Source: Spartobacteria bacterium
GTDB lineage: Bacteria; Verrucomicrobiota; Verrucomicrobiia; Chthoniobacterales; Chthoniobacteraceae
Direction of reading: 5' to 3'
DNA: 10,165 nt
Assembly (NCBI GenBank): GCA_025355595.1
Contig: JANXZI010000734.1
Location: 1-10,165, forward strand
Positions 1 through 5,917 of this stretch are shown in pieces (within the stretch, counting starts at the first letter, position 1; each line of letters starts with the position of its first letter). The notes below the pieces were generated by a model. The model was not told the origin of the DNA. It worked only from the letters and a program-made list of their open reading frames with translations, and did not search any database. The translations under genes were made by a program, and so were the position numbers.

Positions 1-1
1 G

Positions 2-1177
2 CGCCGATTCATCGCGCGCAGGCTCGTTGAGGACATCGAGAAGAATCCCGCGCCCGTGAATGCGCTGCTCACCGCGGGAAGGACCAAGGGAGGCGCATAC
101 CTGCGCGACATCCTCACCGGTTTTTCCGAGGGCATGAGCGGGTGGCGCAAGGCGACGAAGCCGGCGGCTTGGGATGCGCTCGCGGCTTCGCTCGCGAAGT
201 CCGACGACGAGGCGCTGCGCGGTCGCGTGCGCGAGCTGAGCGTGCTTTTCGGCGACGGGCGCGCGCTCGACGAGGTGAAGAAGATCGCGCTCGACGGGAA
301 GGCGGACATCAGCGCGCGCAAGGCGGCGCTGCAGTCGCTCATCGAGGCGAATCCGCCGGACCTCCGCAGCGTGTGCGAGAAGCTGCTCGGCACGCGCTTT
401 CTCAATGCGGTCGCGGTGCGCGGGCTTTCGCGGTTCGACGATCCGGCGATCGGCGAGCAGCTCGCGAAGAGCTACCGCAGTTTCCACGGCTCGGAGCGCG
501 GCGCGGTGATCGAGACGCTCGTCTCGCGCGCCGCCTTTGCGAAGGCGCTGCTCGCGGAGGTCGCGGCGGGGAAAATCCCGCGCGCGGAGGTGACGCCATT
601 TCACGCACGGCAGATTCGTGCGTTCAACGATCCCGCGATCACGAAACTGCTCGGCGAGGCGTGGGGCGAATTGCGCGAGCCGGCGGCGGACAAGCAGGCG
701 CTCATCGCGAAACTCAAGGGCCGGCTCACGCCCGACACGCTCGCGAAGGCCGACCTCGGCGCGGGACGCGCGACTTTCTCGACGGTGTGCGCGGCGTGCC
801 ACCGGCTCTACGGGCAGGGCGCGGACCTCGGCCCGGAACTCACGGGCTCCGGTCGCGACAATCTCGACTATCTGCTCGAAAACATCGCCGACCCGAGCGC
901 GGTGGTGAATGCGGACTTCCGCATGACCATCGTGGAAATGAAGGATGGCCGCCTGCTCGCGGGCGTCGTCCCGGCGCAGACCGCGAGGACCGTGACCATC
1001 CGCGCGCTGACGGGAAGCACGACCGTCGAGCGCGCGGAGATCAAGAAAATGGAGCAGCCTCCAGTCTCGATGATGCCGGAGGGGCTGCTGGAGGCGCTGA
1101 GTGAAACGCAGGTGCGCGATCTCATCGGTTACCTCATGCACCAGACGCAGGTGCCGCTGCCGGACGCGGCGAAGTAG
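2..1177 (+). CDS. PVC-type haem-binding CxxCH protein, C-terminal part (5' end outside window)
   Basis: The frame is open from base 2 with no stop, so the gene begins upstream; the GTG at 56 is internal and is not taken as the start. The first ~225 visible residues are Ala/Arg/Leu-rich helical sequence with a HEAT-like pattern. A c-type cytochrome domain follows, with the haem motif C-A-A-C-H at 788-802, then a G-ADLGPELTGSGR loop and a later Met-rich P-V-S-M-M-P-E-G stretch that could give the distal haem ligand. This order matches the C-terminus of the large Pirellula/Verrucomicrobium-type membrane-bound dehydrogenases (TIGR02603-like haem domain), whose N-terminal sugar-dehydrogenase-like propeller would lie upstream. 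The family is thought to be periplasmic and redox-active; the substrate is unknown. The gene ends at TAG 1175-1177. The family call is secure and the function is inference. Confidence 0.88.
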   Translation, partial: RRFIARRLVEDIEKNPAPVNALLTAGRTKGGAYLRDILTGFSEGMSGWRKATKPAAWDALAASLAKSDDEALRGRVRELSVLFGDGRALDEVKKIALDGKADISARKAALQSLIEANPPDLRSVCEKLLGTRFLNAVAVRGLSRFDDPAIGEQLAKSYRSFHGSERGAVIETLVSRAAFAKALLAEVAAGKIPRAEVTPFHARQIRAFNDPAITKLLGEAWGELREPAADKQALIAKLKGRLTPDTLAKADLGAGRATFSTVCAACHRLYGQGADLGPELTGSGRDNLDYLLENIADPSAVVNADFRMTIVEMKDGRLLAGVVPAQTARTVTIRALTGSTTVERAEIKKMEQPPVSMMPEGLLEALSETQVRDLIGYLMHQTQVPLPDAAK

Positions 1178-1221
1178 CGGCGAGCGCAGCGCGCCAAAGG
1201 AGTCCGAGCTTCACCTCCCAA

Positions 1222-1263
1222 ACGCTCCGTGCTTGCCGCGTGATCCGAGATCACTGGGAGCGT
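1222..1263. repeat. Nested inverted repeat in the cytochrome-phosphatase gap
   Basis: ACGCTCC at 1222-1228 is the exact reverse complement of GGAGCGT at 1257-1263. Between them GTGAT (1240-1244) faces ATCAC (1250-1254) across a 5-nt loop. The structure sits 45 nt after the cytochrome stop and has no T-run, so it is a poor intrinsic terminator. It could be a Rho-assisted 3' end, an operator or a dispersed intergenic repeat. The rest of the 201-bp gap is GC-rich, with a direct repeat GTCGCGCG at 1282-1289 and 1292-1299. Confidence 0.4.
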
Positions 1264-1366
1264 CCGTGGTGTCATCATGCCGTCGCGCGCTGTCGCGCGG
1301 GACTGCTTTGCGCGCCGCCCCGTTCGCCCCTCGCCGATCCGCCTTGCGACTGACAACCGATGCCTC

Positions 1367-1371
1367 AAGGA
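1367..1371 (+). promoter_or_regulatory. Ribosome binding site AAGGA for the phosphatase gene
   Basis: AAGGA lies 7 nt before the ATG at 1379. It supports this start over an in-frame ATG at 1277, which would add 34 Arg-rich residues before a clear signal peptide. It is the best Shine-Dalgarno match noticed before any gene start in the window. Confidence 0.55.
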
Positions 1372-1378
1372 TGTCACG

Positions 1379-1936
1379 ATGCTCCGCCTTATTGCCTCCC
1401 TCATCCTCATCACATCCGCCGCGCGGGCGGAGCGTCCCGCGGCATGGGCGCAGCCGGTGAAGGGCACGACGGTGAAAAATCTCAACCGCGTGACACCGTG
1501 GCTTTATCGTTCCGCACAGCCGGATGCCGCCGGGCTGCGCGAACTGGAAAAGCTCGGGGTGAAGACGACGATTGATTTCCGCGATTTCCATGACGACGAA
1601 AAACAGGCGCGCGGCACGAAGCTCCGCCTGCAGCGGGTGAAGATGGACGCCTGGCACATCGCAGACAAAGACATCGCCCGGGCGCTCGCATTGCTGAGCC
1701 GGAAGGAAAATGGCCCGTTCGTCGTGCATTGCCGGCATGGGGCGGACCGCACCGGAGTCGTGTGCGCGATGTATCGCCTCATCGAGGAGCACGTGAGTCG
1801 CGACGAAGTCATCCGTGAGCTCACCGATGGCGGCTACGGGTTCCACAGCATGTGGACCAACATTCCCCGCTACCTGCGGAATGTGGACATCGAAAAAATC
1901 CGCCGCCTCCGGGACGAGTTCGCCAAGCAGACTTAA
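1379..1936 (+). CDS. Exported dual-specificity/tyrosine phosphatase-like protein
   Basis: This 185-residue protein begins with a short Sec signal peptide (MLRLIASLILITSAARA, cleavage likely near A-R-A). The mature part has the fold pattern of a small cysteine phosphatase: N-RVTPWLYRSAQP near the start, the core strand T-T-I-D-F-R, and the P-loop H-C-R-H-G-A-D-R-T-G at 1727-1756 with Cys118 as nucleophile and Arg124 as phosphate-binding residue (CX5R). The K-H-G-A-D-R-T-G-like loop is typical of atypical plant/fungal-like DSPs and their bacterial relatives, which remove phosphate from tyrosine, from other phosphoproteins or from inositol phosphates. The signal peptide places it in the periplasm or outside, so a cytoplasmic signalling role is unlikely. 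The start is ATG 1379 because of the AAGGA site and signal peptide. Its neighbours do not reveal the substrate. Confidence 0.85.
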   Translation: MLRLIASLILITSAARAERPAAWAQPVKGTTVKNLNRVTPWLYRSAQPDAAGLRELEKLGVKTTIDFRDFHDDEKQARGTKLRLQRVKMDAWHIADKDIARALALLSRKENGPFVVHCRHGADRTGVVCAMYRLIEEHVSRDEVIRELTDGGYGFHSMWTNIPRYLRNVDIEKIRRLRDEFAKQT

Positions 1937-2050
1937 CGCGACGGACGGCCATAGGCTGCCTGCGCGGAGGGCTGGCTCGCGGGGCGGGTCAGAGGAAGTG
2001 AGCGGAAAATTCGCACAGCCGCAATGTGGCAAATCGCGATAACTGCTCAT

Positions 2051-3331
2051 ATGAATGGTTTTTCTGTCATGGCTTCAATGCGCCTCCCAATCGCTCGCCT
2101 CGGTTCGCTGATGGGCGTGACCCTGCTTCTCGGTTGCGCGGACAACCGGGTCGTAAACAGCCCGCTCCAGCCCTCATCGGCCGCCCGATCCCCGGATTTC
2201 CGCCAGGCGGTTTCGAGCGTGCTGGGCGGTGCGCAACTCCCCGGCAACAAAGTCACCACATTGATCAACGGGGATCAGATTTTTCCCGCAATGCTCCGGG
2301 AAATCCGAGCGGCAAAAAAGACGATCACGTTTGAGACCTACGTGTTTGAAGAAGGTGAGGTGCCGAAGTCTTTCGCCGATGCACTGGCGGAAAGAGCCCG
2401 TGCCGGGGTGAAGGTTCATCTGCTGCTGGATGCCCTCGGTGGGAAGAAATCACGCGTCTATCATGCCATGCTGACGGAGGCTGGAGTTCAGATCGTGAAG
2501 TTTCATCCGATCTGGTTCCTGGATCCCCGCCGCGCCAATAACCGCACGCACCGCAAGATTCTCGTGGTGGATGGAAAAGTCGGTTTCCTCGGCGGCGTGG
2601 GCATCGCTGATCTGTGGTCAGGAAATGGGGATTCTCCGAAGCACTGGCGCGACTCCCATTTCCGGCTGGAAGGTCCGGTGGTGGCGCAGCTTCAGGCTAC
2701 CTTTACGGACAATTGGCTGAAAGCCCGGCACGAATTGCTTTTCGGCAGCGACTATTTTCCCCCGCTGAAACACGCGGGCAGCGTGGCGGGGAACGCCTTC
2801 CACAGCTCGCCCCTCGGCGGCGATTACGGAGTTCCCATTCTCTATCACCTTGCGATCGCCTCGGCGCGCGAGACGATCCGGATCGAGAACGCGTACTTCG
2901 TGCCGGATGGCGAGACGGTCGCGGCTCTGGTCGCTGCCGCCAAACGGGGAGTCCGGGTGCAAATCATCGTTCCGGGAGAGCATACTGATTCGAAGGCGGT
3001 GCGGCGGGCATCCCACAAGCTCTGGCCCCCGATGCTGGAGGCAGGGGTGGAGATTTACGAACATCTCCCGACGATGATTCACTGCAAACTGCTGATCGTG
3101 GACGGCTATTTTGTGTCCGTGGGCTCCGCAAATTTTGACCACCGTTCCCTGCGGCTGAACGACGAGGCCAATTTCAATGCCACTGATGCCGCATTTGCCG
3201 CCGAGCAGACGCGAATCTTCCAACGGGATCTCCGCTCCACAGAGCGCATCACCGTGGAGAGCCTTGGTGCCATGATTCGCAAGGAGATGCCGATGCGGAT
3301 CCTCCAAACACCTTTCACAAAATTGCTCTGA
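2051..3331 (+). CDS. Phospholipase D-like / cardiolipin synthase homologue with lipoprotein signal
   Basis: The protein has two HKD motifs, the signature of the PLD superfamily: H-R-K-I-L-V-V-D at 2549-2572 (His167, Lys169, Asp174 from this start) and H-C-K-L-L-I-V-D from 3080 (His344, Lys346, Asp351), the second followed by G-S-A-N-F-D-H-R-S. Stretches such as K-H-W-R-D-S-H-F-R-L-E-G-P-V-V and the overall length (426 aa) match bacterial cardiolipin synthases of the ClsA/ClsB type, which join two phosphatidylglycerols by a phosphatidyl-enzyme intermediate. Instead of transmembrane helices, the N-terminus shows a type II signal: MRLPIARLGS, a hydrophobic core, then the lipobox L-L-G-C (Cys29). 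It is therefore probably a membrane-anchored lipoprotein outside the cytoplasm. Start choice is uncertain: ATGs at 2024, 2051, 2069 and 2078 are in frame and none has a clear ribosome site. Other PLD activities (nuclease, phospholipase) cannot be excluded. Confidence 0.87.
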   Translation: MNGFSVMASMRLPIARLGSLMGVTLLLGCADNRVVNSPLQPSSAARSPDFRQAVSSVLGGAQLPGNKVTTLINGDQIFPAMLREIRAAKKTITFETYVFEEGEVPKSFADALAERARAGVKVHLLLDALGGKKSRVYHAMLTEAGVQIVKFHPIWFLDPRRANNRTHRKILVVDGKVGFLGGVGIADLWSGNGDSPKHWRDSHFRLEGPVVAQLQATFTDNWLKARHELLFGSDYFPPLKHAGSVAGNAFHSSPLGGDYGVPILYHLAIASARETIRIENAYFVPDGETVAALVAAAKRGVRVQIIVPGEHTDSKAVRRASHKLWPPMLEAGVEIYEHLPTMIHCKLLIVDGYFVSVGSANFDHRSLRLNDEANFNATDAAFAAEQTRIFQRDLRSTERITVESLGAMIRKEMPMRILQTPFTKLL

Positions 3332-3356
3332 AATCGAGCTGGGGCAGGCGCGGCAG

Positions 3357-3396
3357 AAAAAAAGAACTGATGCACGCCGTCCCGGCGAGTAGTTCT
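3357..3396 (-). terminator. Hairpin plus T-run on the minus strand, just before the DUF1501 start
   Basis: AGAACT (3363-3368) pairs with AGTTCT (3391-3396) and encloses CGCCG (3375-3379)/CGGCG (3383-3387) with a 3-nt loop; unequal internal loops separate the two stems. On the plus strand seven A precede it (3357-3363), so on the minus strand it reads as a stem followed by seven T, the layout of an intrinsic terminator. No minus-strand gene feeds into it. On the plus strand the same stem ends 2 nt before the ATG at 3399 and could lower translation of that gene. Confidence 0.4.
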
Positions 3397-3398
3397 CG

Positions 3399-4877
3399 AT
3401 GACTGCAATGATGAAGTCCCCACTGACCGACCGCGCCGCCTTTCTCACGCGACGGCAATTTTTTGCGAAGGGCGCACTCGGCATCGGCGGGGCGGCGCTG
3501 GCTTCGCTGATGAAGTCGGACGGGCTTGCGGCGTCTTCGTCAGCATCGAATGGCGTGGGCGGATTGCCGGGGCTGCCGCATTTTGCGCCAAAGGCGAAGC
3601 GCGTGATCTACCTGCTCCACAATGGCGGGCCACCGCACGTGGACATGTTCGACTACAAGCCCGAGCTGGAGAAATGGCGCGGGAAGGAAATCCCCGAGAG
3701 CGTCCACAAGAACCAGCGGCTTTCCACGATGACGGAAAAGGCGAAGAAACTCGTGCTGCCACCATTCACGGGCTTCAAGCAGCACGGAAAATCGGGCGCG
3801 TGGGTGTGCGATTTTCTGCCGCACACGGCGGGCATCGTGGACGACGTGTGCTTCATCAAGTCCATGCACACCGGCGCGGTGAACCACGCGCCAGCGATCA
3901 ACTTTTTTCTCACCGGCTCGGAGATGCCGGGGCGCCCGAGCATGGGTGCGTGGGCGACTTACGGGCTCGGCACGGAGGGGAGCGATCTGCCGGGCTTCGT
4001 GGTGATGACGTCGCGCGACAAGGAGGCGTCGTGCGGGCAGATTTTCTACGACTTCTACTGGGCGAGCGGATTTTTGCCGTCGAAATATCAGGGCGTGAAA
4101 TTCCGCGGCGGCGGCGATCCGGTGCTCTATCTCTCGAATCCCGACGGCGTGTCGCGCGAGGTGCGGCGCGGGCTGCTCGACGATCTCGCGAAGCTCAATC
4201 AGCGGCACTTCGAGGAATACGGTGACCCGGAGATCGTCACGCGCATCGCGCAATACGAGATGGCCTACAAGATGCAGGCCAGCGTGCCGGAGCTGACGGA
4301 TTTTTCCAAGGAGCCCGCGAGCGTGCTGGAGATGTATGGCCCCGATGTGAAGCGGCCCGGATCGTTCGCCTACAACTGTCTCATGGCGCGCCGGCTCGCC
4401 GAGCGCGGATGCCGTTTTACGCAGCTCCTGCACGCCGGATGGGATCATCACCGCAATCTCTCCACGCAGTTTGAAATCCAGTGCCGCGACACGGACCAGC
4501 CCGCCGCCGCGCTCGTGAAGGATCTGAAAATGCGCGGCATGCTCGACGACACGCTCGTGATTTGGGGCGGCGAATTCGGACGCACGCCTTTCATCCAGGG
4601 TGACATCGCAAATCGCGCGCAATGGGGGCGCGATCACCATCCGTATGCTTTTACGATCTGGATGGCGGGCGCGGGCATCAAACCGGGCATCAGCTACGGC
4701 GCGAGCGATGAGTTCGCGTTCAACGCCGTCGAGAATCCTGTGCATGTCCACGACTTCCAAGCGACGGTGCTGCACCAGCTCGGGATCGATCACGAGCGGC
4801 TGACGTTCCGCTTCCAAGGCCGGCAATACCGGCTCACGGATGTGGAAGGGAAAGTGGTGAAGGGCGTGCTGGCGTAA
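3399..4877 (+). CDS. DUF1501 family protein, Tat-exported
   Basis: The 492-residue protein matches DUF1501 (PF07394), an alkaline phosphatase/sulfatase-fold family common in Planctomycetota and Verrucomicrobiota. The N-terminus has a Tat signal: L-T-R-R-Q-F-F at residues 16-22, then a Gly/Ala/Leu core. Family landmarks are H-N-G-G-P-P-H-V-D (residues 74-82), H-A-G-W-D-H-H (345-351), W-G-G-E-F-G-R-T-P (389-397) and G-R-D-H-H-P near 412, where the His/Asp residues would bind metal. The C-terminus ends with the usual H-D-F-Q-A-T-V-L-H-Q-L-G-I-D and F-x-F-Q-G-R-Q-Y-R-L-T-D blocks. The biochemical role is not established. Related genes usually sit beside a DUF1549/DUF1553 cytochrome partner, which is absent here. 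ATG 3399 is used; ATGs at 3408 and 3411 also leave the Tat signal intact. Confidence 0.93.
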   Translation: MTAMMKSPLTDRAAFLTRRQFFAKGALGIGGAALASLMKSDGLAASSSASNGVGGLPGLPHFAPKAKRVIYLLHNGGPPHVDMFDYKPELEKWRGKEIPESVHKNQRLSTMTEKAKKLVLPPFTGFKQHGKSGAWVCDFLPHTAGIVDDVCFIKSMHTGAVNHAPAINFFLTGSEMPGRPSMGAWATYGLGTEGSDLPGFVVMTSRDKEASCGQIFYDFYWASGFLPSKYQGVKFRGGGDPVLYLSNPDGVSREVRRGLLDDLAKLNQRHFEEYGDPEIVTRIAQYEMAYKMQASVPELTDFSKEPASVLEMYGPDVKRPGSFAYNCLMARRLAERGCRFTQLLHAGWDHHRNLSTQFEIQCRDTDQPAAALVKDLKMRGMLDDTLVIWGGEFGRTPFIQGDIANRAQWGRDHHPYAFTIWMAGAGIKPGISYGASDEFAFNAVENPVHVHDFQATVLHQLGIDHERLTFRFQGRQYRLTDVEGKVVKGVLA

Positions 4878-4969
4878 GTTGACGAAGAGCACGCTCGCGT
4901 TCGAAGGTTGAGCAGATCATTTTGATGGCTCGACCGCGCGACCCGCGCGACCGTCTTGACACCGGCGGC

Positions 4970-5779
4970 ATGAGCGCGGACACACGCAGCGTGCCTTTGC
5001 TAGAAGTCCGCCATCTCAAGGTCTATTTTCCGATTCGCACGGGCATCTTCCGCCGCCACACGGATGATGTGAAGGCGGTGGATGACGTCTCTTTTTCGAT
5101 CGAAAAGGGCACGACCGTCGGGCTCGTCGGCGAGAGCGGGAGTGGAAAGACGACGATCGGTCGCGCGCTGCTGAAGCTGATTCCCGCGACGGCGGGCGAG
5201 GTCCTGCTGGAGGGGCGCGATATGCTGCCGATCGGCGAGCAGGAGTTCCGCCCGTACCGGCGGCGGATGCAGATGATTTTCCAGGATCCGTTCGGCTCGC
5301 TGAATCCCCGGCTGTCGGTTTTCCAAATCGTGGGCGAGGCGCTGGAGATTCATTTTCCCGCGATGACACGCGACGATCGCCGAGCGCGCGTCGCGGAACT
5401 GATGAAGCAGGTCGGGCTGAAGCCGGACATGATGGAGCGGTATCCGCATGAGTTCAGCGGCGGGCAGCGGCAGCGCATCGGGATCGCGCGGGCGCTGGCC
5501 GTGAAGCCGGAATTCATCGTGTGCGACGAGCCGGTGAGCGCGCTGGATGTGAGCGTGCAGGCGCAGATCGTGAACCTGCTCCAGGATCTGCAGGACGAGC
5601 TGGGGCTCACGTATCTTTTCATCGCGCATGATCTCGCGGTGGTGGAGCACATCAGCGATCATGTGCTGGTGATGTATCACGGAAAAATCGTGGAGAGCGC
5701 TCCGGCGGAGCAGATCTACGAGAGCCCGCAGCACGAGTACACGAAGAAGCTGCTGGCCGCGGTGCCGAAGTTTGCGTGA
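4970..5779 (+). CDS. OppF/DppF-type ABC transporter ATP-binding protein
   Basis: This is an ABC ATPase of the oligopeptide/dipeptide/nickel importer class, which powers uptake through a two-permease inner-membrane complex. From the chosen start (269 aa) it shows Walker A G-E-S-G-S-G-K-T at residues 54-61, Q-loop F-Q-D-P-F-G-S-L-N-P with Gln105, signature F-S-G-G-Q-R-Q-R from residue 162, Walker B I-V-C-D-E-P with Asp186/Glu187, D-loop S-A-L-D, and switch His220 in F-I-A-H-D. The start L-L-E-V-R-H-L-K-V-Y-F-P and end S-P-Q-H-E-Y-T-K-K-L-L-A-A-V-P are typical of OppF/DppF, but the protein stops there and lacks the ~50-residue tail most members carry. ATG 4970 is preferred; TTG 4922 or ATG 4925 would add a poorly conserved Arg/Asp-rich leader. 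No permease, binding protein or OppD partner is adjacent, so the substrate is open. Confidence 0.93.
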   Translation: MSADTRSVPLLEVRHLKVYFPIRTGIFRRHTDDVKAVDDVSFSIEKGTTVGLVGESGSGKTTIGRALLKLIPATAGEVLLEGRDMLPIGEQEFRPYRRRMQMIFQDPFGSLNPRLSVFQIVGEALEIHFPAMTRDDRRARVAELMKQVGLKPDMMERYPHEFSGGQRQRIGIARALAVKPEFIVCDEPVSALDVSVQAQIVNLLQDLQDELGLTYLFIAHDLAVVEHISDHVLVMYHGKIVESAPAEQIYESPQHEYTKKLLAAVPKFA

Positions 5780-5785
5780 GGAGAA

Positions 5786-5912
5786 AAGTTGAGAGATGAG
5801 TGTTGCGTGTTGAGAGGGTAAAAACAGCGCGGTGCGGAGCCTGATAACTCGCAACACTCACCTTGCATCTCTCAACTTCCCTCCTCTCAACTTGCAACTT
5901 TCAACTTTCAAC
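5786..5912. repeat. Heptad-built long inverted repeat upstream of rodA
   Basis: The left side reads as 7-nt words GTTGAGA, GATGAGT, GTTGCGT, GTTGAGA (5788-5815). The right side carries the same kind of words on the other strand, ending in TCTCAAC, TTGCAAC, TTTCAAC, TTTCAAC (5885-5912). Bases 5786-5798 pair perfectly with 5866-5878 (13 bp) and 5799-5807 with 5850-5858 (9 bp), leaving CACCTTG (5859-5865), one word long, unpaired on the right. The apical loop is 42 nt. The element fills most of the gap between the ABC ATPase and rodA and would be transcribed in the rodA leader. No T-run follows. Confidence 0.75.
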
Positions 5913-5917
5913 TCTCC

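Noticed and set aside
56..58. GTG at 56 as the start of the cytochrome gene
   Set aside because: The frame is open back to the window edge, upstream residues continue the helical pattern, and the family is much longer, so the gene is simply cut by the window.
1211..2050. A 279-codon minus-strand open frame covering the phosphatase gene
   Set aside because: No recognisable motif, and it spans an intergenic palindrome and a gene with an intact active site on the other strand.
3540..4892. A 450-codon open frame on the minus strand across the DUF1501 gene
   Set aside because: Its product is rich in Arg, His and Ala with no domain, and it mirrors the codon bias of the well-supported plus-strand gene.
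4930..4955. Short repeated GACC-CGCGC pattern upstream of the ABC ATPase
   Set aside because: It is brief, imperfect and explained by Arg/Asp/Pro codon runs or GC bias.
4956..4961. Perfect TTGACA, a possible -35 box, just before the ABC ATPase start
   Set aside because: No acceptable -10 box lies 16-18 nt downstream, and the site would place the transcript start inside the gene.
5885..5912. Possible CRISPR-like or minisatellite array
   Set aside because: Units are only 7 nt with no spacers, and the array is part of an inverted repeat; CRISPR is ruled out.
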